Source of the DNA: Petunia secreta
Lineage: Eukaryota > Streptophyta > Magnoliopsida > Solanales > Solanaceae
Assembly: GCA_029990175.1 (NCBI GenBank)
Contig: JARKIP010000005.1
Coordinates: 32,125,501-32,189,500, forward strand
Reading direction: 5' to 3'
Length of the DNA stretch: 64,000 bases
This document shows positions 42,616-53,108 of the stretch, piece by piece; position 1 is the stretch's first letter; every line of letters starts with the position of its first letter. The position numbers were made by a program, and so were the translations under genes. Under the pieces are notes generated by a model. The model made no database searches and was not told where the DNA came from. It saw nothing but the letters and a program-made list of their open reading frames with translations.

Positions 42616-43355
42616 TAGGGGTGGGCGTTCGGTTCTTCGGTTCGGTTTTTAGAAGTAGGAGTCCGTTACTTCGGTCTTCGGTTCGGTTTGAAGTGTAGAA
42701 AAGTCCGTAATTTTTATACTTCGGTTCGGTTCGGTTTTTTAGTTCGGTACTTCGGTTCGGTACTTCGGTGTTTCGGTTTAAACCAAAGTTTATAGCCAAA
42801 GAAAAAAAGGCCGAACAAGAAAGGGAAAGGAAAGGCAAAGTACATACCTGTTCAAAGTCAAAAAATAAGATTAACAAAAATACATCAAATTACCAAATAT
42901 AAATGATTGAATACTCGTAATATCATATCGCGATGACTTAACATAAATGATTTATTCAAACTAAAGGGATGTTCAGCTAATTTATCATTTCCTAATGAAT
43001 TTTTAGTTCAATTATTTAATTTTTTATATATGTTGCATTTAATCACTAATTAGACATTAAAATACAATAAGCAAAAAAGGGAAATTATACGAATCAATCT
43101 AGGAAATATACGTAATATGTAATGGTGGATGTTTTTTGTTAATGGTTTTAAAAAAAGAAGAAGAAAAAAAAAAAAAAAAAAACTTCGGTTTTTTCGGAAT
43201 TTCGGGGCCCGAAGATCCGGGGAGCCCGAAACCGAAGACCGAAGTTCAAAAATTTCTAAGACCGAACCCGAACCGAAAAACCGAAAAACCGAACCCGAAG
43301 TACCGAATTAGTTCGGTTCGGTATTTCGGTTTTTTCGGTTTTGTGCCCACCCCTA
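42616..43355. mobile_element. hAT-type MITE in the Sirevirus integrase
   Basis: 740 bp with perfect 11-bp terminal inverted repeats (TAGGGGTGGGC at the left, GCCCACCCCTA at the right) and an 8-bp duplication ATAACATA (42608-42615 and 43356-43363), the size expected for hAT. No transposase is encoded. Both ends are rich in CGGTTCGG-type words, giving long imperfect inverted arms. It interrupts the integrase coding sequence at the GKTYVM motif. Confidence 0.9.
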
Positions 43356-43363
43356 ATAACATA

Positions 43364-43788
43364 CGTCTTCCCTCCACGACTCATTGTTCTCATTGGACCA
43401 CATAAATCCATATGGACCAGTTCCAAAAGTTTTGTGGTAACCTACCTTTCCAATTCCAATGGTTTCCCCTTTCTTACCATTACCGAAGGAAACACTTCCT
43501 CCTTGGAAGGCTGAGAGTGAAAGGAACAGTTCCTTATGTCCTGTCATGTGCCTTGAGCAACCACTGTCCATGTACCATTTGTGGTTTATCTCCTTCACTC
43601 TAGCCTGCAAAATAAAACTAGGGGTTAATTTTAAGAACCCAAACTAGTTTGGGTTCCTTTCCTTTAGAAAAAGGATGAATCAGATCTCTCCTAGCCCAGA
43701 ATGGTAATGGTTTCTTTGTGTGAGCAGTTTCCCTTTTTATAGAATGTTGAACAGGTTTATACGACCTATTCTTCTGTTTCACAGAATT
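43364..43788 (-). pseudogene. Sirevirus protease region, separated from gag by stops
   Basis: Minus strand from 43610: HKWYMDSGCSRHMTG is the copia protease active site (Asp-Ser-Gly) and GNGKKGETIGIGKVG follows. Between the gag stop (43789) and this frame are stop codons where Sireviruses normally read through, so the gag-pol junction is degenerate. The right part continues into the GAG-pre-integrase region before the hAT element. Confidence 0.75.
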
Positions 43789-45510
43789 TTAAACAGGTTT
43801 ATAGGACCTGTTCCTCTGGGCAGCCCATTTTAAAGATTGACAATTTTCTTTCTGGTGACCAGTGTTCCCACAATGAGTGCATAGCCAATTTTCAGGAAGT
43901 GATATGTACTTACTCTTTGGATCCCATTTGGATGAACTCTGTGCTTTCATGAATCCAATACCTTTCCTGTTACTACTATGACTTTCCTGTAACCATTCTA
44001 GTGCTTCAGAAGACTTGTTCCATTCTACAGTTTTTCTTAGTTCCATTTTTGTTTTAACCAACAAATCTTCTAAAGATTTTATCTTCTCATCTTTTTTACA
44101 CAGTTCATCAACTGTGACTTTCAGTTTCTCTTCAGCAATGATCTGATGAGAATTAGCAATACCTTTACCTTTTTCAACTGTTTTAACATTTTCTAATTCC
44201 TGAGCAGTTGATTCAAGTGTGAGGACCTGTTCCTCAAGCATGCTAATCTTCCTTTCCAGAAAATCATTTTTAATTACTTCCTCTTTGCATTCTGCTTCTA
44301 AACAATCAATTTTATCATGCAATTGATGATTGCCATCCCTTAGAGATTTAAATTCATTCAACACAATATGGAATACTTTAACCAATTTTTCTCTAGACAT
44401 GCTTTTTACATCTTCTTTAAGTTTAGAAGCAAATACCTCAGCATCTTCTTCATTTTCTGAATCTTCAAGAGCCATTAGAGCAAGATCCTCTTCCAGATCA
44501 TCATCAGTTATTTCGTCTTCACTGTCTTGCCATCCTGCAACCATTGCTTTGGGATTTCCACTTTTCTTATGGACCTGTTCCCTAGCCTTTTTCCTTTCCT
44601 CAATGAATCTTTTCCTCCATTCTCCTTCCATAATTGGACATTTGCTGATGTAGTGCTCCGAGCTTCCACATTTGTGGCATTCTCCAGCCTGTTTCATGTT
44701 AGTAGACCTACCCTGTCCACTAATTGCCTTTTTCTTAATCAAATATTTCTGAACACTTTTAGCAATAAGGACTAGGTCCTTATCATCAATAATCTTATCA
44801 GCGGCAGTCAAGGCTAGGTTAGGCTCAGTTTTAACTGGAACTCCTATGTTTTTAACTTTTTTTCTCAGTTCATAAGTCTTTAAATTGCCTATAAGCTCAT
44901 CTAAGGATAGAGTGGTTGAATCTTTGCTTTCTATGATAGCACAAGCTTTGATCTCCCAAGAATCTGGAAGAACCCTAGTTAGAATCTTTTCTACTCTATC
45001 TTCCACAGTTAAAACCCTTCCCAAAGAGATAAGTTCAGAAGCAATGGCATTAACTCTAGTATACATTTCAGAGATTGACTCTTCTTCTTTCATTTTAAAA
45101 CTTTCATATTCAGCATAAAGAAGTGTACCTCTGGACCTTTTTACCTGACTTGTTCCTTCGTGTGCAACTTGTAGAGCATCCCAAATCTCCTTTGCAGTGG
45201 CATACCCTCTGATTCTAGTGCATTCGCCCGGACTAAGTCCACCAACAAGCCACTTCCTAGCTTTTGCATTATTTTCCCATTGCTTTATATCTTCAGCATT
45301 GCATTCCTTCCTGGTTTTGGGAACATCGTTTCCCTCAGCGTCCTTCTTCATAGGGATCATGGGACCTTTAGTTATTATATCCCACAATTCATAGTCCTCT
45401 GCTTGAAGGTGATCATGCATCATTTCTTTCCACCATGAATAGTATTTCCCATTGAAATAAGGAGCTCTAACCATTGACTGACCCTCACTGTTCTCTCGTG
45501 ATGTACTCAT
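43789..45510 (-). CDS. Sirevirus Gag (573 residues)
   Basis: Starts at 45510 (MSTSRENSEGQS), a short distance after the primer site. The copia Gag core (YSWWKEMMHDHL, the UBN2-type GTSQVKRSRGTLL block and YELRKK) spans about residues 20-220. The first zinc knuckle CHKCGSSEHYISKC is near 278. A long acidic and coiled-coil region (about 330-500) follows, typical of the extended Gag of Sireviruses, and a second knuckle CTHCGNTGHQKENC is near 550. The frame is open. Gag forms the particle and binds RNA; its pol is dead, so this copy cannot move on its own, though the Gag could still assemble if expressed. Confidence 0.85.
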   Translation of the reverse strand: MSTSRENSEGQSMVRAPYFNGKYYSWWKEMMHDHLQAEDYELWDIITKGPMIPMKKDAEGNDVPKTRKECNAEDIKQWENNAKARKWLVGGLSPGECTRIRGYATAKEIWDALQVAHEGTSQVKRSRGTLLYAEYESFKMKEEESISEMYTRVNAIASELISLGRVLTVEDRVEKILTRVLPDSWEIKACAIIESKDSTTLSLDELIGNLKTYELRKKVKNIGVPVKTEPNLALTAADKIIDDKDLVLIAKSVQKYLIKKKAISGQGRSTNMKQAGECHKCGSSEHYISKCPIMEGEWRKRFIEERKKAREQVHKKSGNPKAMVAGWQDSEDEITDDDLEEDLALMALEDSENEEDAEVFASKLKEDVKSMSREKLVKVFHIVLNEFKSLRDGNHQLHDKIDCLEAECKEEVIKNDFLERKISMLEEQVLTLESTAQELENVKTVEKGKGIANSHQIIAEEKLKVTVDELCKKDEKIKSLEDLLVKTKMELRKTVEWNKSSEALEWLQESHSSNRKGIGFMKAQSSSKWDPKSKYISLPENWLCTHCGNTGHQKENCQSLKWAAQRNRSYKPV

Positions 45511-45545
45511 CTAATCCTAGGTGTTAGCCTTTTCAAGGATAACCC

Positions 45546-45557
45546 GCTCTGATACCA
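45546..45557 (-). other. Primer-binding site of the Sirevirus
   Basis: Minus strand TGGTATCAGAGC, two bases after the LTR end AATAACA. Confidence 0.88.
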
Positions 45558-45559
45558 AT

Positions 45560-47091
45560 TGTTATTTCCCACGATACACCACTTTACTGTTTTAAGGACC
45601 AGTTCCTTAAAATGTGTTCCTTTACTATACGATATGCGAAATTAAAACTGTAAGTAATTGAACACCAGATATTAGCGTAGAAAAACCCGTTGACTCGGGA
45701 TAAAAAAACCACGATCTACTTCTCAAGTAGGATTTCAACTTCACTATGTAAAAAGACCCACTTGGTTACAAGACTCACTCTTACTAACCTAGGACTAACT
45801 CTAATCCTTTAGTGATCTTTCTCACGATCAGTGAAGTTGTGTCAAGTCCACGACTTGAACCAGAAAGTTTACCACTCGATTATTGCTTTCTACAGTTGAA
45901 CTAAGACTTGAACTTTTACAAGATTCAATCTAAGGAACAGGTTCTAACTTAGTTCTACTGTAGCTAACTGATTACACAAATAAGCTAATGACCCTTTTAA
46001 GCTTTTACTCGATGCTCTCTGTATTTGTGCACACTTCTATGGCTGATATGCTCCACGTTTTATAGCTCCAGCAGCCAAGAAGTCTTGATGAATTAGAACT
46101 CCAAAGCTCCCTTGAGTTTGAGTCCTAATTGGATTATACTCTTTAGAATCCGGATCTCTTATCCTTTATCCTTTGTTTATGCAATCTTTTCGTATCCGTT
46201 TAGACCTGCTGATACGATCCAAATTGAGCTTCAAGCACTGACCATCAAGAGCCGGGATTGGAGATGCAAAGGACAAGGGATCAAGAGCATCGGAGAAGAG
46301 TTCGGGAGCATTTTGAAGATCGAAGCGTTAGCTCTAGGCCCAGGCGCTCCGCCCAGGCAAAGCAGGCGCTCCGCCCAGACAAGGAGCAGCCCAGGCGCTC
46401 CGCCTCCATAGTGGGCGCTCCGCCCAGTCGACTCCACTGATCAAAGCAGGACAAATCCAGGCGCTCCGCCTCCCTTCCAGGCGCTCCGCCTACCTGACTA
46501 GCATTCTGAGATTCTAGTCTAGTTATTTACTACTTTAACTCTACGTGGCCTATTATGTGTAATAAACTTGTAGGGGCTTTTATGTCATTTCATTAGGAGT
46601 GTGGAACATCTATAAATACCATACTTAGTCATTTTATTTAGTAGCTAGTTTTGGAAGATAGAATTGAGAAGATAGAATAGGCTTGGCCATTCTTGTTGAA
46701 GCGTTGACTTCATGTATCTCTTACGTTGAATCCATGGTGGATCACCGCTAGTGTGAATCCCGTTTAATGGTTCAAGTCTCTTCTCCCTTTTGAATCAATT
46801 TATGTGTTTAGTTGATTCATTCTTTTCTTCTATTTTCTGTTCTTCCCCTTCCCTATTTCTTGTTATCTTATGATTATTGCTTCCGCACCTTAGATTATTG
46901 CTTCCGCCTAATTTGAGTCTTATCACCTGCATAATTATCAAGATAAACATTAGGTTTAGGATAATTAATAATATCTCAACTTAAACGATTTTGCATGAAT
47001 TATCTATTTAGCTGCAGTAATTCAAAGGAACAGGTCCTTTGAATCCGTTCCTCAGTCATCAGTCAAAACTCCAAGCTTATCCAAGCTAACA
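45560..47091 (-). repeat. Sirevirus 5' LTR, split by a solo LTR
   Basis: Plus-strand edges TGTTATTTCCC (45560) and AGCTAACA (47091), an inverted TGTTA/TAACA pair. About 811 bp once the solo LTR and its duplication are removed. Repeated AGGAACAGGTCC-type words occur. Confidence 0.8.
46210..46925 (+). repeat. Solo LTR of a D-related gypsy family (716 bp)
   Basis: Starts TGATACGATCC, ends GAGTCTTATCA, with CCTGC on both sides (46205-46209 and 46926-46930). No internal region is present, so unequal recombination between two LTRs is likely. The sequence is related to D's LTR (shared GAGCCGGGATTGGAG and CCATGGTGGATCACCGC). GGCGCTCCGCC boxes lie at 46340-46490; a TATA box (CTATAAATACC) is near 46610. 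Confidence 0.92.
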
Positions 47092-47093
47092 AT

Positions 47094-47673
47094 TTGCTTA
47101 ATGACTTTGTGACATTTGAGGACATAGAGGACGAGGTGATTGATGGCTTGATGCAACAGTTGGATGGGGTGACAATGCTGAGGAAACAAGATGTTGTTCC
47201 TAACACCCCTCTTGAACATTTTGTGCTAAGCCGTGGTGCATTGTTGACGGGATACAGTGGGGGCAGGGGTGCTGATCTTTTTGGAGCTGGTGGAAGAGAG
47301 TACGCTGGAATTACTGGGGATCTTTTTGGATATGCTAGGAGGCAGGATGAGGGTAGAGGAGGATTTCTTAGAAGAGAAGAAGATGGCAGCAGTAGAGGAC
47401 CTGCTAGAAGAAAAGAAGATGGTGACAGTACTAGAGGACGAGTTATGAGGAGAGAAGAAGTAGTGGTGGGTACGTCGACTGGAGAGTGTACTTGCAAATG
47501 CTTAAAGTGCAAGAAGGACAATGATAAGTTGATGTTGAAGGTTGGTGGGATTGAGACAATGTTAGAAGATTTGAAGGAAATGATGAAAGCCAAGCTGCCC
47601 AAGAGAACAGGGTTGAGAACAGTGTTCCCTAGAAGAGTTCTGAAATCCCTATTTACTACTTCAGGAAGAAAGA
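47094..47673 (+). pseudogene. MULE-borne Ulp1-like gene, N-terminal part
   Basis: Plus-strand frame beginning right after the Sirevirus; its true start is to the left, outside the window. It has an acidic opening (TFEDIEDEVIDGL), a Gly/Arg/Glu-rich segment with repeated RREEDG and RRKEDG units, a Cys-rich patch CTCKCLKCKKD and a Leu-rich end. P cuts the frame at 47673; it resumes at 53109 in phase. No enzyme domain is visible in this part. Assignment to the Ulp1-type gene rests on continuity with the downstream exons. Confidence 0.6.
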
Positions 47674-48443
47674 TGATAAGGGGCAAAACAGGCGGAAGCT
47701 ACAAACGATACGATAATGCGGAAGCTAAAACAAGATAGGCGATATCGATGAAGATATCGAGATAAAAAGCAAGACGAGGCTTGAACGTTTACCTAAGTAG
47801 CACCGAGGAACTCGTCTCGATACACCCCGGGTGAAGTCAAGGATCACCTATACTACGCAACTACCCTCAAGAGACACCCGGCTCTCGCAAATAGAATGAT
47901 CAAAGAGGTTTCGATGTTCAACTTGGAATCCACCAAGTGAAATCATGCCCGCTCACGGGTTCAACATTGAGATTCACTCAAAGAAAATATCATTCTACAT
48001 TCAAGGTTTGTTAAAATGCAATAAATGACTAAGGGGTCTATTTATAGTTTCCCATTACAAGTTTTGCCAAGTTTCTGGTCCGCACTGCTCCACTGGTCAT
48101 CGCGATCGCGTGAATGGAATCGCGATCGCGCAGGGACAATTCTGCAGGGGCTCGCGATCGCGCGAGAGGTGGCGCGACAGCGAAGAGCAATTATCTCCTC
48201 ATCGCGATCGCGCAGACAAGCACGCGATCGCGAAGAACAGATCTTCCTCGTCAGGCAGTAAGCTCAGAAAGTGCTGCCCTGTTTTGCCCTGTTTTGGCTC
48301 CCCTGTTTCCTGCACTGGTTTCTGCCCTGTTTCCTCTTCGATTGAGCTCCAATGCATTGTCTTCAAGTCGTCCCCGAGCTCATATCATCCATGCATTGAC
48401 TTCCGGACCAAGTGTAGGTGTCGATGCAATTTGCCCCGCATCA
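47674..48443 (-). repeat. 3' LTR of P
   Basis: Plus-strand edges TGATAAGGGGC and GCCCCGCATCA. CGCGATCGCG boxes at about 48098-48240; TATA box (minus CTATAAATAGAC) near 48040. Confidence 0.95.
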
Positions 48444-48456
48444 TCCTCCCCTTCTT
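48444..48456 (-). other. Polypurine tract of P
   Basis: Minus strand AAGAAGGGGAGGA, directly before the LTR. Confidence 0.88.
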
Positions 48457-48563
48457 GAGAAGATTTCGTCCTCGAAATTAAGGCGTCCTCCTCCAAGGTG
48501 GCATCACCTACATCAAAAGGCAACAAAAACAAAAAATTCCTACTACAAGAGTAGGTTAGTACA

Positions 48564-51050
48564 CTAAGTGTGGGAAAACACACTCTTGTGGTACAACCAA
48601 GTATCAATGGCAACAAAGAAGCTCATGCTCCCACAGGAGCTAGCAAATACTTGGTTTGACAACAAAGTGCTCCCAACACAAGAACAAATAAAGAGATCAA
48701 TAGGGTATGGCACATGCAAGATTAAGCTATCAAAATCCCTACAATCCCTACGTTCAAGAGTAGTGCACCAAGGCTTCCCACGATGCGAGTAGGCAAGTCC
48801 AACAAGAGTGAAGGTAAGTGGTGTGGAAAATTCACTCTTGTGATAGAGCCAAGTATCAATGCAAATCAAAAAGCTTATGTCTCCAAAGGAGACAACAAGT
48901 TCTTGGCCCCGTAGTGACAAGCACTTACCAACACGATAAGCAAAGAGATCAATAGAACATGGAGCAATCAAGATTAAGCAATCAAAGTTCCTACGATCCC
49001 TAAGCTCATGATCAACACACCAAACCTTCAATGCAATATTTTCACAATGCGGCACAACGGTTTTGGCATGCTCAAATCTCAAAGTGTGGTTAACATATGG
49101 GAGGGAATAGACAAAGTAGCGCGATACACAATTAGCATCAAATTTCCCACTCCCCTTCTTAAAAGTCTTCATACTCACACTAAGAGGTACCTCCTCACCT
49201 CCAATTTCATCCTCGAGACAACCCCCTTCACAAGGTAAACTCTCAAGGAAGGCATTATTAATGGCCTCTTCATCATCGTAACCCGAACCAACAAGAGTAG
49301 GGTCACTAGAAGAATCATCTACCTCACTCGAAGTTTCAAATAAAGAGTTGTCTATGGGATCAAATCCCTCACACCACGGAGGTTCATACTCATTCCCAAC
49401 TCTAGCTCGATACAACTCACCACAACCAATAGGGGTGCCCTCAAACAAAGGATTAGTAAAAGTACGCATCCCATTCTCAAGGTCAAGCAAAGGTGACGTA
49501 TCAAAGCTAGGTTCTTCGCTCTCACTTGAGGAGTCATCATAGACAATCTTGTCCAATTCATGCAATTTGGACTCCTCAAGGTCACTTTCATCCTTACTAC
49601 GACACACAAATCCACCAAAATCAATTATGTCAACAAAGGTAGAGTCCCATAACTCATCTTCCCCTTCGTCAAATACGGGTGGGGTGTCATAACAAGGGCC
49701 ACAAGCAAGGTCAACTACTACACTTTCACTAAAGAGAGGTCCTTTGAATTCCGGACTCACATCATGATGTGGTCTCTCATCCCTCTCTACTAGCGGTTCA
49801 CAAGCAAACACAAGTTGACCAATCGACTCTACACTAGTTGCAATTTCATCAAATGCATTACAAACACCAACTAGCATTGAGTCTTCACAAGACAAGGAAG
49901 GATCATGTTCATAAGAAGGTGAAGAAACACTTACCTTTGAGTAGCTCCCGTGAGTACTCACATCGCTTGAAGTGTCTTGTTCAAGTCCTTCCTTATGAAA
50001 CTCACAATGTAGAGCTCCATTCTCTTGCCTTTCATTCTTACCATCCGGTTGAGGCTCCACTCGCTCGCCTCCAAGAGTACCTACACATAAGCCAAAACAA
50101 ATAGAAGAGGAAGAAGATAAATCATGGTTAGAACAAGCTGCGTCCTCTCTCTCAATCGAGATCTCCTCTTCCCTCACTTCTTTCATTTTTCGCTCAAGGC
50201 CAATTGTAGGTCCGGGTGATGCTTCACTCCCAACTCGCAAGGGCATGACCATAAGATTGTTGGTTCCGGGCTCAAGTACCATGGGTGACTTGGCTTTAGC
50301 GGCTTCCCTCAACTCCCTCATAATCCTATAGTCATTACTTACTTGCTTCGGTGTCAAGGGCTTGAGTATATACTTCCTAGAACCATGCAAGACCGTATAG
50401 GAATTGGTTCTACCCTCGTGTACTACGCTCCGATCATATTGCCATGGCCTCCCAAACAAGAGATGGCAAGCTTGCATAGGTACCACATCGAACATTACCT
50501 TATCTCGATAATTTCCAATGCTAAACTCAATCAAAGCTCGCTTCACCACTCTCAAATCTCCACACTCACTCAACCATTGTAACCGGTAGGGATGTGGATG
50601 TTTTATGGTAGGCAATTGCAATTGGGAAATCAAGGTTTCACTTACTATGTTAGCACAACTTCCCGAATCAATGATCATTGAGCACACTTGCCCCATCACT
50701 CGACACCTAGCATGGAAAAGATTCTCCCTTTGCACATGCTCCGACTCCGCAAGGCTCATGGCACCCAAACCCCTCCGTACCACAAGTGTCGTTTTAAGCT
50801 CATCACCTTGCTCAACATTACCTTGGGGAATGCCCAAGTTGTGGGGAGTGCCCACCTGTTGGGGAATGCCCAACGGTTGGGGAATGCCCAACATTTCATC
50901 ACTAGTACCTCCTTGGGTAGCCTTTTGGACACTCGGGGCCCATTCCTCTTTGAGGTTATCAAACCTCGAACTTATGGATCTCACCTCGGCCAAGAGGTAG
51001 GCCAAAGTGCTTACCGGAACTTCCACGGTATCGTATACGTCTCCGGCCAT
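48564..51050 (-). CDS. Gag-N-terminus / protease / extension protein of P (828 residues)
   Basis: ATG at 51050 (MAGDVYDT). Residues 1-70 match the Gag N-terminus of E (LLAEVRSI; SVQKATQGGTSD), and a repeated GIPQPLGIPQ segment follows. The Gag core and zinc knuckle are absent. About 80-270 is the retropepsin with an intact IIDSGSCANIVS and GRPWQYDR. From about 285 is the extension (PHHDVSPEF, YDTPPVFD, EPPWCEGFDPIDNSLFE, KKGSGKFD) and two hydrophobic modules with IDTWLYHKS. The stop at 48564 comes right after VFSHT because of an extra C (TTTTCCCACAC). The neighbouring frame continues with the tail VGDATLEEDALISRTKSSQEG to about 48380, so the original protein was probably longer or is completed by frameshifting. 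An active-looking protease without Gag core or pol is unusual. Confidence 0.82.
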   Translation of the reverse strand: MAGDVYDTVEVPVSTLAYLLAEVRSISSRFDNLKEEWAPSVQKATQGGTSDEMLGIPQPLGIPQQVGTPHNLGIPQGNVEQGDELKTTLVVRRGLGAMSLAESEHVQRENLFHARCRVMGQVCSMIIDSGSCANIVSETLISQLQLPTIKHPHPYRLQWLSECGDLRVVKRALIEFSIGNYRDKVMFDVVPMQACHLLFGRPWQYDRSVVHEGRTNSYTVLHGSRKYILKPLTPKQVSNDYRIMRELREAAKAKSPMVLEPGTNNLMVMPLRVGSEASPGPTIGLERKMKEVREEEISIEREDAACSNHDLSSSSSICFGLCVGTLGGERVEPQPDGKNERQENGALHCEFHKEGLEQDTSSDVSTHGSYSKVSVSSPSYEHDPSLSCEDSMLVGVCNAFDEIATSVESIGQLVFACEPLVERDERPHHDVSPEFKGPLFSESVVVDLACGPCYDTPPVFDEGEDELWDSTFVDIIDFGGFVCRSKDESDLEESKLHELDKIVYDDSSSESEEPSFDTSPLLDLENGMRTFTNPLFEGTPIGCGELYRARVGNEYEPPWCEGFDPIDNSLFETSSEVDDSSSDPTLVGSGYDDEEAINNAFLESLPCEGGCLEDEIGGEEVPLSVSMKTFKKGSGKFDANCVSRYFVYSLPYVNHTLRFEHAKTVVPHCENIALKVWCVDHELRDRRNFDCLILIAPCSIDLFAYRVGKCLSLRGQELVVSFGDISFLICIDTWLYHKSEFSTPLTFTLVGLAYSHRGKPWCTTLERRDCRDFDSLILHVPYPIDLFICSCVGSTLLSNQVFASSCGSMSFFVAIDTWLYHKSVFSHT

Positions 51051-51054
51051 GTAC

Positions 51055-52319
51055 CTACAAAAATCAAAAACAAGAGAAAGAGGTTAGAGTAAAAACCCTC
51101 ACTCGCTCCCTCACCTTTGGAGTGTCACTCGGGTACACTCAATTTAGTGGGTTATAGGATCACTCAAGCTTGATCTCAAAGGCTTCCTCGTAGTTGAACA
51201 ACCACCTCAATAACCACTCAATTCATAAGAACCAACTACTCTTCGGGGTGAGTGGAATCGATGGGACTCGATGGGCGATCGGCTTTATAAGTGAGCACTT
51301 GAGCCAAAAAATATACTACGAGTCTTCTTTGAGCTCTACTCTCCTTCTAGGCACGAGTATCCTATACGCACAATGAATTAGTACTAATTGGGTAGAAGTG
51401 TTACCCTCAAAGTACTAACCGGAAGTGACGCGATCAAATGGTAAAAGATCGAATCGCCACTAAATGGATTCGGAATTGGATGATTTTGGGTTAGTGATCT
51501 ACAAACTCACCATATTTGATGATACAATTGAAGTTTTGGTGAGCGGAAACTGTTACGAACGCTTTGCGAACAATCTGTCCCAATTCAGGATTTCTGCAAA
51601 ATGAGAACCCTTCGCGATCGCGTGAGGTTGCGCGCGATCGCGATGAACAAATGGGTGGGATTGACGCGATAGCGTGAAGCAGGGCGCGATCGCGCAGGCC
51701 TGCGTTCCAGAACCAGAACCTCGACTGCAAACTCAGTTTTTGGCACACAAATCACCCCAATTCAGTTTGTTGTTCAGTTCTAAGGCTTCCAAAGGGTGTG
51801 TTCAACTGAAATAAACAATCCCCAATGGTTTTATCAAACAAGCAATGAACGAACAACTCGTTTTCAAGAATTTGGAGTAGATTCTTCAAATTTTCAAGAA
51901 CTTCAAAATTTTCAAAGTTCGATTTTCATTCCGCTACTCCAAATGATGATATGGGGATATCAAAATGACGGGAAAACTATATAGAACAATCCCCGATACC
52001 AAACAACCAAGAATTCACAACACAAAGCAAGTTCTATCAAATTTTGTGAATTCTCAACTTTTGAGATTTGGTTTTCAAGATTTTGATTCACGACTTCAAA
52101 TCGTGTTTCGAGGATACCAAATCAACGGGAATATGATAACAAACAATTCCCGATAACAAACAACAACAAAATCGCAACAAACAACGATTTCTAGCAATTT
52201 TTTTGTGATTTTCAAGTTTTTGAATTTTTTTGTTTTTCTTCAAATTTAAAGAACAAACAACATGATGATAACAACAACAAGAACAAGACCGAGGATTCGT
52301 AAGAACGAAGCCTAGCCGT
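51055..52319 (-). other. Untranslated leader of P
   Basis: No supported ORF. CGCGATCGCG boxes at about 51612-51700, the same word as in P's LTR and in E. An intron-like 60-nt segment (51114-51055) has CCAAAG then GTGAGG at its 5' side and TTTTTGTAG before GTACATG, closely matching E. Confidence 0.6.
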
Positions 52320-52331
52320 GCTCTGATACCA
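52320..52331 (-). other. Primer-binding site of P (initiator Met tRNA)
   Basis: Minus strand TGGTATCAGAGC, two bases from the LTR edge at 52334. Confidence 0.9.
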
Positions 52332-52333
52332 AC

Positions 52334-53103
52334 TGATAAGGGGCAAAACAGGCGGAAGCTACAAACGATACGATAATGCGGAAGCTAAAACAAGATAGGC
52401 GATATCGATGAAGATATCGAGATAAAAAGCAAGACGAGGCTTGAACGTTTACCTAAGTAGCACCGAGGAACTCGTCTCGATACACCCCGGGTGAAGTCAA
52501 GGATCACCTATACTACGCAACTACCCTCAAGAGACACCCGGCTCTCGCAAATAGAATGATCAAAGAGGTTTCGATGTTCAACTTGGAATCCACCAAGTGA
52601 AATCATGCCCGCTCACGGGTTCAACATTGAGATTCACTCAAAGAAAATATCATTCTACATTCAAGGTTTGTTAAAATGCAATAAATGACTAAGGGGTCTA
52701 TTTATAGTTTCCCATTACAAGTTTTGCCAAGTTTCTGGTCCGCACTGCTCCACTGGTCATCGCGATCGCGTGAATGGAATCGCGATCGCGCAGGGACAAT
52801 TCTGCAGGGGCTCGCGATCGCGCGAGAGGTGGCGCGACAGCGAAGAGCAATTATCTCCTCATCGCGATCGCGCAGACAAGCACGCGATCGCGAAGAACAG
52901 ATCTTCCTCGTCAGGCAGTAAGCTCAGAAAGTGCTGCCCTGTTTTGCCCTGTTTTGGCTCCCCTGTTTCCTGCACTGGTTTCTGCCCTGTTTCCTCTTCG
53001 ATTGAGCTCCAATGCATTGTCTTCAAGTCGTCCCCGAGCTCATATCATCCATGCATTGACTTCCGGACCAAGTGTAGGTGTCGATGCAATTTGCCCCGCA
53101 TCA
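52334..53103 (-). repeat. 5' LTR of P
   Basis: Same 770-bp sequence as 47674-48443 at an offset of 4660, followed by AAAGA. Confidence 0.95.
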
Positions 53104-53108
53104 AAAGA

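Larger units (their letters stand above)
37333..47091 (-). mobile_element. Sirevirus-type Ty1/copia element with third ORF, 3' end outside window
   Basis: Read on the minus strand: 5' LTR 47091-45560 (about 811 bp after removing the nested solo LTR), Met-tRNA primer site, gag with two zinc knuckles, protease, integrase (with a hAT insertion), RT/RNase H, then a downstream ORF in the envelope position. The protease-integrase-RT order marks Ty1/copia; the extra 3' ORF marks Sireviruses. The 3' LTR is not visible. Several stops and a mutated RT active site make it defective. It splits the MULE Ulp1 gene at 47092, with ATTTG at 47092-47096 as the candidate duplication. Confidence 0.87.
47674..53103 (-). 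mobile_element. Element P: non-autonomous relative of E, 5430 bp
   Basis: Complete minus-strand element with 770-bp LTRs (47674-48443 and 52334-53103), no difference noticed between them, and duplication AAAGA at 47669-47673 and 53104-53108. It has a primer site, leader, one long ORF and a polypurine tract. LTR text (CAAATTGCATCGA; AATGCATTGGAGCTCA; CGCGATCGCG boxes) and the Gag N-terminus match E, so P is a shortened relative of E's family with the same pol replacement as K and D. Confidence 0.95.

Noticed and set aside
44330..44775. Serine-rich plus-strand ORFs opposite the Sirevirus gag
   Set aside because: Antisense shadows of the acidic coiled-coil part of Gag.
47063..47686. 207-codon minus-strand ORF opposite the Ulp1-like gene
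   Set aside because: A shadow of the plus-strand frame, which has continuity across P and a plausible splice structure.
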